DNA of 64,000 nt from Lachnospiraceae bacterium (GCA_902363445.1 CABJAB010000004.1:1-64000); one strand, 5' to 3'. Numbered from the stretch's first letter, positions 1-9,271 are shown. Notes: a model not told the origin generated them from the letters alone. Numbers and translations are program-made.

Positions 1-107
1 CCGTACTGCTCCAGGTATTTCTCCTCGATCCCTGCTTTTGCCGCGATCTCCGTTACCGGAGCCATTGTGCACTCCTGTGCGATCTCAATGTCACTTTTGA
101 ATCCCAT
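1..107 (-). CDS. fhs: Formate--tetrahydrofolate ligase, N-terminal 35 codons (partial)
   Basis: Fhs makes 10-formyl-tetrahydrofolate from formate, THF and ATP in the cytoplasm, the entry step of the methyl branch of the Wood-Ljungdahl pathway. Only the start lies in the window; the rest runs off the left edge. The ATG at 107-105 is preceded by AAGGAG with good spacing. The translated start contains DIEIAQE and EIAAKAGI followed by an acidic EEKYLEQYG stretch, the typical Fhs opening. It lies downstream of the acs operon in the same direction, about 250 bp from the DUF3786 gene, so it may have its own promoter or be read through. The family is clear from the first 35 residues, but the rest of the gene cannot be judged. 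Confidence 0.85.
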   Translation of the reverse strand, partial: MGFKSDIEIAQECTMAPVTEIAAKAGIEEKYLEQY

Positions 108-130
108 AATAAAAGCTCTCCTTTCTCGCA

Positions 131-146
131 CGGACCCGACGGTCCG
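131..146 (-). other. GC-rich hairpin in the fhs leader
   Basis: A perfect 6-bp inverted repeat, CGGACC/GGTCCG with a 4-nt loop, sits 24 bp upstream of the fhs start codon, just before the ribosome binding site. There is no T-run, so it is not an intrinsic terminator. It could influence translation or mRNA stability, which is inference. Confidence 0.4.
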
Positions 147-198
147 CCTGTACATACGTTTTAAGTATCCGTTCCTTCTCCAAAAACCGGATCTGTTA

Positions 199-227
199 TA
201 TATACAGTAGCGAACGCGGTATTGTAA
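199..227 (-). promoter_or_regulatory. Weak candidate promoter for fhs
   Basis: Reading the minus strand, TTACAA is followed after 17 bp by TATATA, about 90 bp upstream of the fhs start. The -35 matches only half of the consensus. The rest of the 108-359 interval shows nothing else that can be supported except a 5-bp stem at 341-358 just after the DUF3786 stop codon. Confidence 0.3.
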
Positions 228-359
228 CGCAGGTGCTTTTTCATCAGACCAGATCGTGACCCTGCACCTTTCGTTCACCTTCAACATTCCATCCAGTGAC
301 ACTTAACGCACAATACCTACTCTACCCTATAACCATTGCTGCCGGACACGTTCCCGGCT

Positions 360-1007
360 TTATATGCTTTTGGCTAAAGTTTTCAGCGTACCGATGGAGA
401 TATCCCCAACGGCCGCCATATCTTCCGCCTGAAAAGCGGAAGAAAAATTATCGGAGAATAAAATCTGAGCGGACGGGGGAAATTCCTCGTCACCCTCCCA
501 CATAACAAACTGTAATCGTAAATCATCCAGAAATGCAAACTCATAGCCCGCGTCTCCCACCGGAATCTTCTTCCCTCCCACAGACTCCATGACCCTGCAG
601 AATTTATCCATCTGAAATCCGAAGGTAAACGCCAGGCGTTTCACACATCTTCCCTGAAAGACCTGATTATAATGGTTCCCCCAAGGCATATCGGCATAGG
701 CATAAAAACTGCCTTTAAACGCTGCTTTTCTGCTCTCCAGAAGATACCGGATGATCAGGATCTTTGTCTCGATATCCACCAGCAAAGGCGCATAAGTACC
801 GTCCTCGTCCAAACACTCCACAGCGAAATCCGGATGATGGACAGAATACCTTTTATCCATCAGCGTTACCATGAATAAGCCGGTTTCCTCTTCGTAAGGA
901 ACACCGCTCACAGAAGACAGGAACGCAGCATCTGCTTCGGCAAACATCTTCTTGTACATCTCAAAAGGAACCCTGTCCTTCTGATTCTTCTCATAAGGAA
1001 TATTCAT
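360..1007 (-). CDS. DUF3786 domain protein of the acs operon
   Basis: This 215-residue soluble protein is recognised as DUF3786 by a central stretch around VDIETKILIIRYLL, a FQGRCVKRLAFTFG segment, and the C-terminal WEGDEEFPPSAQILF motif. I chose the ATG at 1007 because it overlaps the acsV stop as ATGA and has AGGTGG upstream; a longer reading from 1064 would run deep into acsV. The overlap implies translational coupling with the corrinoid-activating protein. To my knowledge the family has no proven function, though members occur near corrinoid and CODH genes. A role in corrinoid protein handling or methyl transfer is inference from position. No signal peptide or membrane segment is visible. 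Confidence 0.8.
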   Translation of the reverse strand: MNIPYEKNQKDRVPFEMYKKMFAEADAAFLSSVSGVPYEEETGLFMVTLMDKRYSVHHPDFAVECLDEDGTYAPLLVDIETKILIIRYLLESRKAAFKGSFYAYADMPWGNHYNQVFQGRCVKRLAFTFGFQMDKFCRVMESVGGKKIPVGDAGYEFAFLDDLRLQFVMWEGDEEFPPSAQILFSDNFSSAFQAEDMAAVGDISIGTLKTLAKSI

Positions 1008-2938
1008 AGGACCACCTGTGTCACAGACGGGAACAAAGACGTATCCGTATGGGGAATAAAGCATGCCGCTACGAATTCATCCATATATCCTGGAGTCGTT
1101 GACAATTCCATATAAGTCATATTCTGAGCCAGGTCATAGACCTTCCGTTCCGCTTCACCGGACAGCAGCATCGCATAGGCCCCGGCTAAGGAAGAATTTC
1201 CGATATAGTGGAATTTATCCAGAGGGATATCCGGGAACATACCAATGCCCACGGCATTCTTCATGTTGATGCCGCTGCCGATTCCTCCGGCCACATATAC
1301 GTCGTCCACCATGGAAATATCAAAGTCCAGAGAAGAGAGCATGGTCAGGATCGCGGAGAAGATCGCGCCCTTCGCACGGATAAAATTATCAATATCCACT
1401 TCTGTGATCTCCACATCCTTGACGGAATCCGCATCTTCTTTAAAAGCCAGAACATAGCTTCCCATTCCATACTTATCATGACGGATACGCGTTCCCTCGC
1501 GGATAAATTTCCCTTTGGGACTTATCATATTGCAGCGGAACAGTTCACTGATCACATCAATGATACCGGATCCGCAGATACCCACCGCTTTCTGTCCCTT
1601 CTCTCCTATGATGGAAAAGGAAGGTTCCATGCTTTCCGAATCTATAGTACAGGCTTCGATCGCGCCGTCCGTGGCACGCATGCCGCAGCTGATATCCCCG
1701 CCTTCAAAAGCAGGTCCGGCCGAGCAGGCACAGCTCATAAGAAAATCTGAATTGCCGAACACGATCTCTCCATTCGTTCCCAAATCAATAAAGATAGAGA
1801 ACTCCGGTCTGTTCCAGATCTGGCTGACCAGTGTACCGGCTGTAATATCTCCGCCCACATAGCTTCCCGTATTCGGCGCTATGATGATATGGGCGTCCGG
1901 ATTAATATCAATATCCAGGTCATTGGCAAAAAAAGCATTTGATTTAAAGAATGCAGGAATATAGGGCTCCATCCGGAGAGGGTCCGCATTAATACCCGCG
2001 AATAAATGATTCATCGTGGTATTTGCAGCTACGCACATCCGATAGATCTGGACGGGTTCCAGCCCGCAGAATTCACACATCGTATGGATCAGCGGATTGA
2101 TCGTCTCCTTAATAACGGCATCCTGAAGCTTCTTCTGGCCACCTTCTTTTCTGGATTCTATAATACGGTTGATGACATCGGCTCCAAAACGAATCTGGCC
2201 GTTTCCGGCTGTCGCCTTTGCCAGTATTTCCCCGTTCAGCATATTGATGATCAGTGCAGACACCGTAGTCGTACCGATATCCACTACCAGACCTCCCGCC
2301 CTGACGTCTGCATCCATGCTGTATACATCATAGACAAACACATCCTTCGGCGTCCTTCTTATGACGCACTGTACTCGGAAATCTGCTTCCCGCAGCTTGT
2401 CCGGCAGTGTCCGGAGCACCGAATAGGGAACTCTCACCTTAGAAATGCCTGTGGCTGCCGCCACCGCCCGTTCCAAGCGTTCCACATCAGGCATGGTATC
2501 ATCCAGGCTTGGAACATCCATTTCAACCGATACGACTTCCAGGCTGTTTTTTAAAGCTATCCCCGATTCTTCCATACGGTTTTTGACTTCTTCAAAAATT
2601 CTAAGCTCTTCATCGGAGCTCAGGTCTGCCGCTTTCATCCGGCTCTTATAAGCCGAAGCAATGTCCGGAACCAGGACTTCCACATCTGCGATCACTTTGC
2701 TGACACAGGCCAGCCTCCATCCGTCCGCATATTCCTCATCGGAAATATGGCGCGTCTTCGGGGACTCCAACTGGCCGCCCATCAGTTTCACCCGGCATTT
2801 TCCGCACGCGGCATTGCCGGAACAGGGCGCATCGATAGCTACATTTGTTTTTCTCGCTACCTCAAGAAGGTTTTCACCGGAAGCAGCGAAGACAATAATA
2901 TCTTCGCCGCTCTCAAACTTAAATGTCACTTTAAACAT
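1004..2938 (-). CDS. acsV: Reductive activator of the corrinoid iron-sulfur protein (RACo/AcsV)
   Basis: AcsV returns accidentally oxidised Co(II) corrinoid protein to the active Co(I) state, using ATP and an electron from its ferredoxin domain. The 644-residue protein starts with a [2Fe-2S] domain whose ligands are Cys39, Cys45, Cys48 and Cys78 (CX5CX2CX29C). The large C-terminal part is an ASKHA-type ATPase: a first phosphate motif DIGTTTVSA near residue 217, a second FIDLGTNGE near 385, and an adenosine motif VAGGIGSG near 555. It lies 22 bp downstream of acsE and overlaps the DUF3786 gene by 4 bp. The domain content and neighbours fit the known activator, with no sign of truncation. Confidence 0.95.
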   Translation of the reverse strand: MFKVTFKFESGEDIIVFAASGENLLEVARKTNVAIDAPCSGNAACGKCRVKLMGGQLESPKTRHISDEEYADGWRLACVSKVIADVEVLVPDIASAYKSRMKAADLSSDEELRIFEEVKNRMEESGIALKNSLEVVSVEMDVPSLDDTMPDVERLERAVAAATGISKVRVPYSVLRTLPDKLREADFRVQCVIRRTPKDVFVYDVYSMDADVRAGGLVVDIGTTTVSALIINMLNGEILAKATAGNGQIRFGADVINRIIESRKEGGQKKLQDAVIKETINPLIHTMCEFCGLEPVQIYRMCVAANTTMNHLFAGINADPLRMEPYIPAFFKSNAFFANDLDIDINPDAHIIIAPNTGSYVGGDITAGTLVSQIWNRPEFSIFIDLGTNGEIVFGNSDFLMSCACSAGPAFEGGDISCGMRATDGAIEACTIDSESMEPSFSIIGEKGQKAVGICGSGIIDVISELFRCNMISPKGKFIREGTRIRHDKYGMGSYVLAFKEDADSVKDVEITEVDIDNFIRAKGAIFSAILTMLSSLDFDISMVDDVYVAGGIGSGINMKNAVGIGMFPDIPLDKFHYIGNSSLAGAYAMLLSGEAERKVYDLAQNMTYMELSTTPGYMDEFVAACFIPHTDTSLFPSVTQVVL

Positions 2939-2960
2939 GATGTCTCACCTTAAATGCCTG

Positions 2961-3746
2961 TTAAATCTCAAGATAAGAATCCGCATACAAAGTATTGTTT
3001 TTAAATACGTCGCAGGATTTGATCGTCTCCATCAGCCTTACATCACAAGGGTTCACGATGGCGGAGGTCAGGCCCTGCATCATAGCCATGGCTACCAGTG
3101 TGGCATCCATGATCGGCCGGATATGCTTCGGCATACCGTTGGAATTGTTGGACAGACCGCCGGTAGTATTGAGGCCCATCTCACTGAACATCTTAATTGC
3201 CTCTAACACATCCATCTGCTTATCCTGCATTCCTTTCACTACCAGGAATAACGGATCAAACCACAGATCTTCCGCTTCCATTCCCAGTGTCAGGCCTCTT
3301 TCCAGCATGTTCTGACAATGCATCATACGTTCATCATTGTCAGCCGCGATTCCTTCTGCAGAACAAAGGGCGATCACGATCGCGTCGTTCGCGGCAGCCA
3401 GATCAATATTTTCAATTCTTCCGCCAGCATCGGCAGAGTTCACGATGGGTTTTCCTTTGGAACGGTTGTATACGGAAATACCGGCTTCGATGGCTTTCTT
3501 GTTGGCAGTATCCAGAGCCAGGGGCACATTATCGCACTCAGACTGAATCAGCTGTACGGCCCATTTCATCAGTTCTTCACCATCATTCTCAGCAGGCCCG
3601 ATATTCACATCCAAATAAGTAGCGCCGGCGGCCAGCTGCTCTTTCGCTCTCTTTAAAATCGGCTCGGGATCTCTCTCTGCCATAGCCTTACGGATAGAAG
3701 GGGAAATGCAGTGGATTCTTTCACCAATCGTTACAAATTTTGCCAT
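2961..3746 (-). CDS. acsE: 5-methyltetrahydrofolate:corrinoid/iron-sulfur protein methyltransferase
   Basis: AcsE moves the methyl group from methyl-THF to the cobalt of the corrinoid iron-sulfur protein, joining the methyl branch to acetyl-CoA synthesis. The 261-residue length is that of the family. The sequence is a pterin-binding TIM barrel: an early GERIHCISP strand, AAGATYLDVNIGP near residue 40, ALDTANKKA near 76, NSADAGG near 103, and TTGGLSNNSNGMPKH near 195, which carries the Asn that contacts the pterin in known structures. The start has a clear AAGGAG site. A hairpin at 3773-3809 sits just upstream, between acsC and this gene. Confidence 0.95.
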   Translation of the reverse strand: MAKFVTIGERIHCISPSIRKAMAERDPEPILKRAKEQLAAGATYLDVNIGPAENDGEELMKWAVQLIQSECDNVPLALDTANKKAIEAGISVYNRSKGKPIVNSADAGGRIENIDLAAANDAIVIALCSAEGIAADNDERMMHCQNMLERGLTLGMEAEDLWFDPLFLVVKGMQDKQMDVLEAIKMFSEMGLNTTGGLSNNSNGMPKHIRPIMDATLVAMAMMQGLTSAIVNPCDVRLMETIKSCDVFKNNTLYADSYLEI

Positions 3747-3772
3747 TATCTTGTTCTCCTTTTCTTGTTTTT

Positions 3773-3809
3773 GTGTTCATCTGATGCCCGATGCAGAGCA
3801 GATGAACAC
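3773..3809 (-). other. Intercistronic hairpin between acsC and acsE
   Basis: A perfect 11-bp inverted repeat, GTGTTCATCTG/CAGATGAACAC, with a 15-nt loop lies just before the acsE ribosome binding site. It has no following T-run on the minus strand, so read-through with RNA processing or stabilisation is more likely than full termination. Confidence 0.65.
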
Positions 3810-3822
3810 GTCAAAGATTTCA

Positions 3823-5169
3823 TTATTGCATGTCTTTCAGGAATTTTACCAATTGTACAGCCTCAGTGGGGCCAACGACCACATTCCAGCCGGGAAGCTT
3901 GGCTTCGACATCGCCCTTCAGTACGGCAACCTTACCGGGCAGTACCAGAGTCCTGTTCTTGATCTTGTCTTCGATTCCCTCTTCCTGAATGAATTTCGCA
4001 ATGGAGGTGGAGGACAGCTTGCCTGCGGCCCAGGCAGTAAGTACGGAAAGCCCGCCTGCATCACTGATCAGCAGGTTGCAGGGAACGCCGGAGCGCTCCA
4101 GCTCACCGGATACCACAAAGTAGGTCAGCGCAAAGTCAACTGTCGTCAGGCAGATAGAATTCTCATCTCCGCCATTGATCGGATAAACGCCGGGTGCCAC
4201 CTTCATAGGCTTCTGAGGATCTGTAAATACATTCTGTCTCAAACCGTACAGAGGCAGGGCCTGTGCATAGCTCATGCCTTCCATAACGATGATGGAACCA
4301 TATTTTACTGTGAACAGAGAAGCTAAAGCGGCCTGCAGATGAGAGTCACCGGAAGCCATCGCGCCCACGTTCACCAGAGAAGGATAACCAAAGGTCCTGT
4401 CCTGATCCTTCAGAGCAGCCCTTCTCATCTGTACTGCAGTTGCAAACGCATCCTTGATGGAGCTTGTTCCGACATCCAAAACCAGGTTCTTGTTTCCAAG
4501 CTTTTCAATTTTAGCTACAGTATCGTAAAGCTCATCGATGCTGCTTCCGCTAACTCCAAGAACAACACCAGCCTCAGAGGCCAGCTTGCTCATAGCCTCA
4601 AAGTTGGAAGCATCTGCGCCGTTGAGGATGGGCTTTGCGTCCTTGCAGACATCCAGAGCAGCCTTTGCGGCAGCCTCATCCTTCACATTCAGGATCAAAG
4701 TCCTTCCAAGAGCGGCGGCTTTTTTCACAACCTCCACGTACTTGTCGACACCGGCGGATTCGCCATAGCTTACGGACACAAATTCCACATACATCCTCTC
4801 ACCGATACGCACATAGTCAACGGCAGGAATGGAAGCCAGGATCTCATCGATCTTTGCGTCCTCCATGCAGCTGCATACGGATACTGCATACCTTGTCTTG
4901 CTCACATATGTTTTTTCATGTCTGTACAGTACGGTTTCTCCGCCCAATGTCTGCTCTGCATCTCCAGCTCCGACTTTGATCGTCTTCATGGGCGGCGCTG
5001 TCGCCTCGGACAAAGACGCGATCGCATCCTCGCTCATATAAGGACACTGTTCAATTTTCATAGCGCCGCTGGCCACCTTCATGGAAAAAGCCATGCAGGT
5101 AGGGCAGCCGCACTCCTTACAGTTTTTTTTGGGTGATAATTTGAAAATATCAAGACCTTTAAGTGCCAT
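3823..5169 (-). CDS. acsC: Corrinoid iron-sulfur protein large (gamma) subunit
   Basis: AcsC carries the [4Fe-4S] cluster and, with AcsD, the B12 cofactor that ferries the methyl group to acetyl-CoA synthase. The 448-residue protein opens with the cluster motif: Cys17, Cys20, Cys25 and Cys42, with an extra Cys22. A TIM-barrel-like middle follows, and the C-terminal domain from about residue 325 contains the corrinoid-binding region, with GVPCNLLISDAGG and a terminal LPGWNVVVGPTEA stretch. It begins 24 bp after acsD with a GGAGG site, so the two subunits should be co-translated. No unusual features were seen. Confidence 0.95.
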   Translation of the reverse strand: MALKGLDIFKLSPKKNCKECGCPTCMAFSMKVASGAMKIEQCPYMSEDAIASLSEATAPPMKTIKVGAGDAEQTLGGETVLYRHEKTYVSKTRYAVSVCSCMEDAKIDEILASIPAVDYVRIGERMYVEFVSVSYGESAGVDKYVEVVKKAAALGRTLILNVKDEAAAKAALDVCKDAKPILNGADASNFEAMSKLASEAGVVLGVSGSSIDELYDTVAKIEKLGNKNLVLDVGTSSIKDAFATAVQMRRAALKDQDRTFGYPSLVNVGAMASGDSHLQAALASLFTVKYGSIIVMEGMSYAQALPLYGLRQNVFTDPQKPMKVAPGVYPINGGDENSICLTTVDFALTYFVVSGELERSGVPCNLLISDAGGLSVLTAWAAGKLSSTSIAKFIQEEGIEDKIKNRTLVLPGKVAVLKGDVEAKLPGWNVVVGPTEAVQLVKFLKDMQ

Positions 5170-5193
5170 TGTTATTTCTCCTCCTGTTCTTCC

Positions 5194-6135
5194 TTAAATC
5201 AATTCTTTAATCATCTTGGAAATTGTTGCAATAGATACAGGATGTTTTAAAATAACTGCATTGGAGCCGGACGCCAGGCAAGCGGCAGCAGTTTCAACCT
5301 CCATATCAATGCCTCTGTCCTCAGCAGGTCCCCATTCCGGGATATCTTCTTCTGAAGCTGCTGATTCTTTAACATTCCATACTTCATCGCCTACCGGAGT
5401 CACGATGGGCATCTGAAGCATAGCGTCTCCCTGGGACAGGGCTGCAGCCTTTACACGGTCCATGGTTGAAACCACATATTCAAAGCCATAGCCGGCAGCG
5501 GCGGCGCCTACGTTCATGCAGATACGCTCAGGCTTTACGCCAAGCTGTGTCAGCAGCACGTTAAGCTGTTTTGCAAGGTTGATATCTACGGCAGATTCTG
5601 CGCCGACGACCTGGTCATAAGCCAGACCCGCAGCGGCACCTACGTTCTTGTAATTCTCTTCTTTTGCAGCCAGCAGAAGGACATTCTTGCCCTGAGTCGC
5701 CTCCGCCACCTTTGCCAAGAGCTCTGCATCTTTCTCCACATTTTTGGAGCCTTCCACTACGAGCGGCTTGTCTACGGCATCTGCGACCTGTTTTACCAGT
5801 TCTACCAGTTCTTCTGTGGGCTTATTCACACCATTGGGATCCCCGCCTTCCAGTCTCAGGCAGACGAAATCTGCGCCTTCTACTGCGGCAGCCTTTTTTG
5901 CAATATCCACGACTGTCTCGCATCCGGCATAAAATTCCTTCATGCATGCAGGCTCGTTTTCTAAGCCCATATCGGATACTTCGATTCCAATCTTCGGTGC
6001 ATTCTCAATGGGAGCGTCAAATGTATAAAAAGGAAATACATTTTCACCTCCGAGTGTGATTTTGTTGTCGCCTGTTCCAATCTCTACTGTCCGAATGGCA
6101 GCGTTGAATTTCTGTGCTTTTTTTGTGAACGGCAT
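5194..6135 (-). CDS. acsD: Corrinoid iron-sulfur protein small (delta) subunit
   Basis: AcsD pairs with AcsC to form the heterodimeric methyl carrier of the Wood-Ljungdahl pathway. The 313-residue TIM-barrel protein has the usual family length and features, such as TLGGENVFPFY near residue 27, a VCLRLEGGDPNG stretch near 100, and a C-terminal SGSNAVILKHPVSI segment. The start has AGGAGG 10 bases upstream. A large hairpin at 6226-6275 lies between the end of acsB and this gene, which could allow acsD-acsC to be expressed at a different level from acsA-acsB. Confidence 0.93.
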   Translation of the reverse strand: MPFTKKAQKFNAAIRTVEIGTGDNKITLGGENVFPFYTFDAPIENAPKIGIEVSDMGLENEPACMKEFYAGCETVVDIAKKAAAVEGADFVCLRLEGGDPNGVNKPTEELVELVKQVADAVDKPLVVEGSKNVEKDAELLAKVAEATQGKNVLLLAAKEENYKNVGAAAGLAYDQVVGAESAVDINLAKQLNVLLTQLGVKPERICMNVGAAAAGYGFEYVVSTMDRVKAAALSQGDAMLQMPIVTPVGDEVWNVKESAASEEDIPEWGPAEDRGIDMEVETAAACLASGSNAVILKHPVSIATISKMIKELI

Positions 6136-6225
6136 TTCCTACTCGCCTCCTTGAAATATTACTTTTGTTATATTGATACAACCGTCTGCCCATTCCCCAC
6201 ATATTTGGCAGGACAGACTTACTAT

Positions 6226-6275
6226 CAGTGGGAAGCAGGAGCTGTCCTCCCTATCAGGACCCTCCTGCGCCACTG
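6226..6275 (-). other. Large intercistronic hairpin between acsB and acsD
   Basis: Three nested perfect stems, 6226-6231/6270-6275 (6 bp), 6235-6241/6262-6268 (7 bp) and 6244-6248/6256-6260 (5 bp), form an 18-bp stem with a 7-nt loop. No T-run follows on the minus strand. A second, weaker stem lies at about 6184-6218. The position within a 181-bp gap in an otherwise tight operon suggests RNA processing, stabilisation or partial termination. Confidence 0.7.
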
Positions 6276-6316
6276 CTGTAAGTGAAATAAAGATACTCAA
6301 TACATGATTGGAAATC

Positions 6317-8446
6317 TTACATCATAGGTTCCATTGCGAGAGCCGGATGGTTTTTCTCTGTCAGGAACTCAAGTAAGGTTTCAGGATCTTCTGCTATCGT
6401 CTCATCACCGACCATATCGGTAAAATTATCGATTCCGTACAGTTCTTTTGCAGTCGCGTTCAGTCTGTCCGCCACCTGCTCCTTCAGATCCTTAGGCATC
6501 CATACGATTCTCTCGATTCCGCCCTCTGCCTTCATGAATTTCTTGGAAGCGATAAAATGCTTGCCATGGCCCATGAAGCCGGGGGTCTGAACACCGCCGC
6601 CGGTCATGGAGGCCAGCTCGGGGAAGGTCATTCCAAGAGGAGTCATGCCCGCATACTCACGGTTTGCGATGATAACGCCATTGGAGAAGGGCTCAATGCC
6701 GCAGATACACTCGAAGCATCCGCAGGAAGTCATCGGCTTCTCCATGATTGAATACAGAGATACATCTTCCAGCGCGCCCTGGGAGAACTTGCGGACGGCT
6801 TCATTCACGTCCTCATATTCACCGATTCTCTCATCGATGGGACGTTCTTTCGTGATGACCTGGCAGGGTCCATTGGGCTCCAGCTCATTGGTAGCCTTAG
6901 CATCCAGCCATGAAACGGCTCCGCAGAGGCCAAGACGCTCCGGAGTTACCACACATACATGGCTCGGAGAGAATGCCTGGCAGAGGATACAGCTGTAATA
7001 TACGTCAACCGATTCATCGGTCAGGGATTTCAGTCTGTCATCACGTTTATCAAATGCCGGAATCGCCAGATTATGACGAAGCTCTGCAACCTTATCCGCA
7101 TCTGTGATGATCTTTACCTGGCATTTGTCAACGACTGCGTCAAAGTCATTCTTGATCTTTGCATACAGCACTTCGCCGATATGCTTTGCACGGAAGCCTG
7201 CCTGGAACGCTGTATCGCTGATACGTACACGGATCATGTCACGCTGTCCGGTATGCATCACACCTTCGATACAGTTGATATAGCTATGGAATTTACGCTC
7301 GAATACGGACTCAAAGTCAGACTGCATGCTCTTGCCGGCAACTTCTACGATATAAGCGATGCTGTGCTTGCTGCCAAACTCGAATTCGTCAAAATCAGGC
7401 CCGATCACTTCAATCTTATGATCTTCGATCTCAGAAGCGTCTTTTGTCTGAACCAGTTCAAAGCAGTCCACTCTGGAACCGTCAAACTCAACCTGCATGT
7501 TCTTTCTGCGGATGATCTCACCCTCAAAAGCAGATGCAAATGCCACGGGAATATCAATATTCGTGATCTTAATCTTGATATCGCGTGCTTCCAGGGAGGT
7601 CGCATTAAACTTGGATACGTCTTCCTGAACGATCAGACTCTTCGGTACACGGAAGATATTTTCCGTCTCATTGGTGATAACGGGGAAACCGAGAGCGATC
7701 GCGCCGGCGCCGCAGGCGACCACGACATCATCAAGAGGAGCGAAAGCATTGACAAATGCCGGTACACGCTCAAAGGTATATTTCATAAGGGCACCCGCAT
7801 CTCCAGGCGCCACATTGCCGAAGATAAGGGCCGCACGGATGGCAACAGATACTACATGGATCACAGCCGTTACGTCCTTGCCGAGAGGAATCACACGGAC
7901 ACCCGCGCCCATGTTCACGCCCTTTTCCGCACACTGGTCAATCACATCGCCTACCAGCGTCACCAAAATACCCTGTGCCTGATAGCTCTTTACAAGAGCT
8001 GCGGCATCATCCGCTGTAGGTGCTTTTCCAAGGATAACAGCCACGCCGGGGATGTCGCCGGTTACCAGCGGCACGCCCAACTCACGGATAATGGCATCGG
8101 CCAGATGGCCATAGCAAGGCTCGCTGTAGGGCTCCGCCCCGTCAATATATTTCAGTACTTCAATAAATTCTGCGCATAATGCGGTAGCAACGCCGGACAT
8201 AAACGCATCATTCAGTCTCTTCTCACGGGTCATAAGGCTCTTGGCCACGCCCAAAGCATCCTTTAATTCCCCCAGATTGGTGACTTTTGTGCCTGTCACA
8301 CCGTAATAGCAGGGTAAGCTGTATGCGGTATTAGGAAAGGATACTTCCTTATCCGCGCCGTGTTTCTCGATCGCTGCGTTGATCGCGCCTTCTGTAAGGC
8401 CATACACCGCATCCGAACCATTAAATACTCTATCAAATAGTGTCAC
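6317..8446 (-). CDS. acsB: Acetyl-CoA synthase (CODH/ACS alpha subunit)
   Basis: AcsB condenses a methyl group from the corrinoid protein, CO made by AcsA, and CoA into acetyl-CoA at a Ni-Ni-[4Fe-4S] A-cluster. From the GTG start at 8446 it has 709 residues. A-cluster ligands are visible at Cys486, Cys489, Cys498 and Cys508, with the CGC nickel-binding motif at 575-577. These spacings match those of the Moorella enzyme exactly. I chose GTG at 8446, 7 bases after AGGAGG; an ATG at 8464 would place that binding site inside the gene. It follows the second CooC-type ATPase by 11 bp. The N-terminal domain is slightly shorter than in Moorella. Confidence 0.96.
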   Translation of the reverse strand: MTLFDRVFNGSDAVYGLTEGAINAAIEKHGADKEVSFPNTAYSLPCYYGVTGTKVTNLGELKDALGVAKSLMTREKRLNDAFMSGVATALCAEFIEVLKYIDGAEPYSEPCYGHLADAIIRELGVPLVTGDIPGVAVILGKAPTADDAAALVKSYQAQGILVTLVGDVIDQCAEKGVNMGAGVRVIPLGKDVTAVIHVVSVAIRAALIFGNVAPGDAGALMKYTFERVPAFVNAFAPLDDVVVACGAGAIALGFPVITNETENIFRVPKSLIVQEDVSKFNATSLEARDIKIKITNIDIPVAFASAFEGEIIRRKNMQVEFDGSRVDCFELVQTKDASEIEDHKIEVIGPDFDEFEFGSKHSIAYIVEVAGKSMQSDFESVFERKFHSYINCIEGVMHTGQRDMIRVRISDTAFQAGFRAKHIGEVLYAKIKNDFDAVVDKCQVKIITDADKVAELRHNLAIPAFDKRDDRLKSLTDESVDVYYSCILCQAFSPSHVCVVTPERLGLCGAVSWLDAKATNELEPNGPCQVITKERPIDERIGEYEDVNEAVRKFSQGALEDVSLYSIMEKPMTSCGCFECICGIEPFSNGVIIANREYAGMTPLGMTFPELASMTGGGVQTPGFMGHGKHFIASKKFMKAEGGIERIVWMPKDLKEQVADRLNATAKELYGIDNFTDMVGDETIAEDPETLLEFLTEKNHPALAMEPMM

Positions 8447-8457
8447 TGTTCTACCTC

Positions 8458-9231
8458 CTAACAATTTGCCTCTTCATCAATTTTTTCTTTGATCTTCTGA
8501 ATCTCCGCCTTGACGGCAGGGCTGAAATCATATGGAGATTTCCCCTGTCTGTCTGCGTCGATCACCTCAGAATTATAGTGGATGAAGCCCAAGAGGTCTT
8601 CGGCAGGAATCTTGCTTTTTATAAACTCCTCATCTTCCGCCCCGCGGACCTTATTGGCCACGACCTTCACCTGCTTCACGCCAAGGTCATCAGCCAGGCG
8701 CTTAACATTTCGATAGGTCTGTACGCTTCTGGCACCAGGCTCGATCACTACGACGAACTGATCCATCCCTTCCGTTGTTCCCCTGCCCAGATGCTCCAGG
8801 CCGGCTTCCATATCCAGGATCACCACATCGTCGCTTCTGAGGACCAGATGGTTGATGATTCGTTTTAACATCACATGCTCCGGGCATACACAGCCGCTGC
8901 CGCCTGTCTCCACAGTGCCCAGTACCAGCAGCTTAACGCCGTTGCAGCTTTTTGCGTACAGTGCAGGGATATCATCCACCTTAGGATTTATCCGAAAAAA
9001 CTTATTCGTCTCATCGGCACCGGTTCTTTCCTGGATGAGCTTTCGCATCTTGGTTATGGGAACGATACTGTCCAATTCTTCATCGGAAAAGCCGAGCGCC
9101 AATCCCAGATTTGCATCCGGGTCCACATCTGCAGCCAGTACATTCTTCCCTTCTTCAGAGTAAAGCCTTGCCAGTGTAGCCGCAAACGTAGTCTTCCCTA
9201 CGCCGCCCTTTCCTGTCACAGCAATTTTCAT
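8458..9231 (-). CDS. CooC/AcsF-type nickel-insertion ATPase, directly upstream of acsB
   Basis: This 257-residue MinD-like P-loop ATPase belongs to the CooC family that matures nickel sites in CODH and ACS. It has a deviant Walker A, GKGGVGKTT, at residues 7-15, a DVDPDANLG switch near residue 36, and a CVC pair near residue 112 that in characterised CooC binds metal at the dimer interface. It lies between acsA and acsB, 11 bp before acsB. Position suggests it serves ACS (AcsF role) while the other copy serves CODH; this is inference, since sequence alone does not separate the two roles. Confidence 0.9.
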   Translation of the reverse strand: MKIAVTGKGGVGKTTFAATLARLYSEEGKNVLAADVDPDANLGLALGFSDEELDSIVPITKMRKLIQERTGADETNKFFRINPKVDDIPALYAKSCNGVKLLVLGTVETGGSGCVCPEHVMLKRIINHLVLRSDDVVILDMEAGLEHLGRGTTEGMDQFVVVIEPGARSVQTYRNVKRLADDLGVKQVKVVANKVRGAEDEEFIKSKIPAEDLLGFIHYNSEVIDADRQGKSPYDFSPAVKAEIQKIKEKIDEEANC

Positions 9232-9271
9232 GTCTTATTCACCTCTAGTTTTTATCATCGAAAGCCTTGCA

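Noticed and set aside
296..505. Plus-strand frame of 69 codons near the left end
   Set aside because: It overlaps the end of the DUF3786 gene on the other strand and has no binding site or family features.
6959..8179. Long plus-strand frame (406 codons) opposite acsB
   Set aside because: acsB has full family motifs and correct cysteines on the other strand. The opposing frame has no binding site and no recognisable family.
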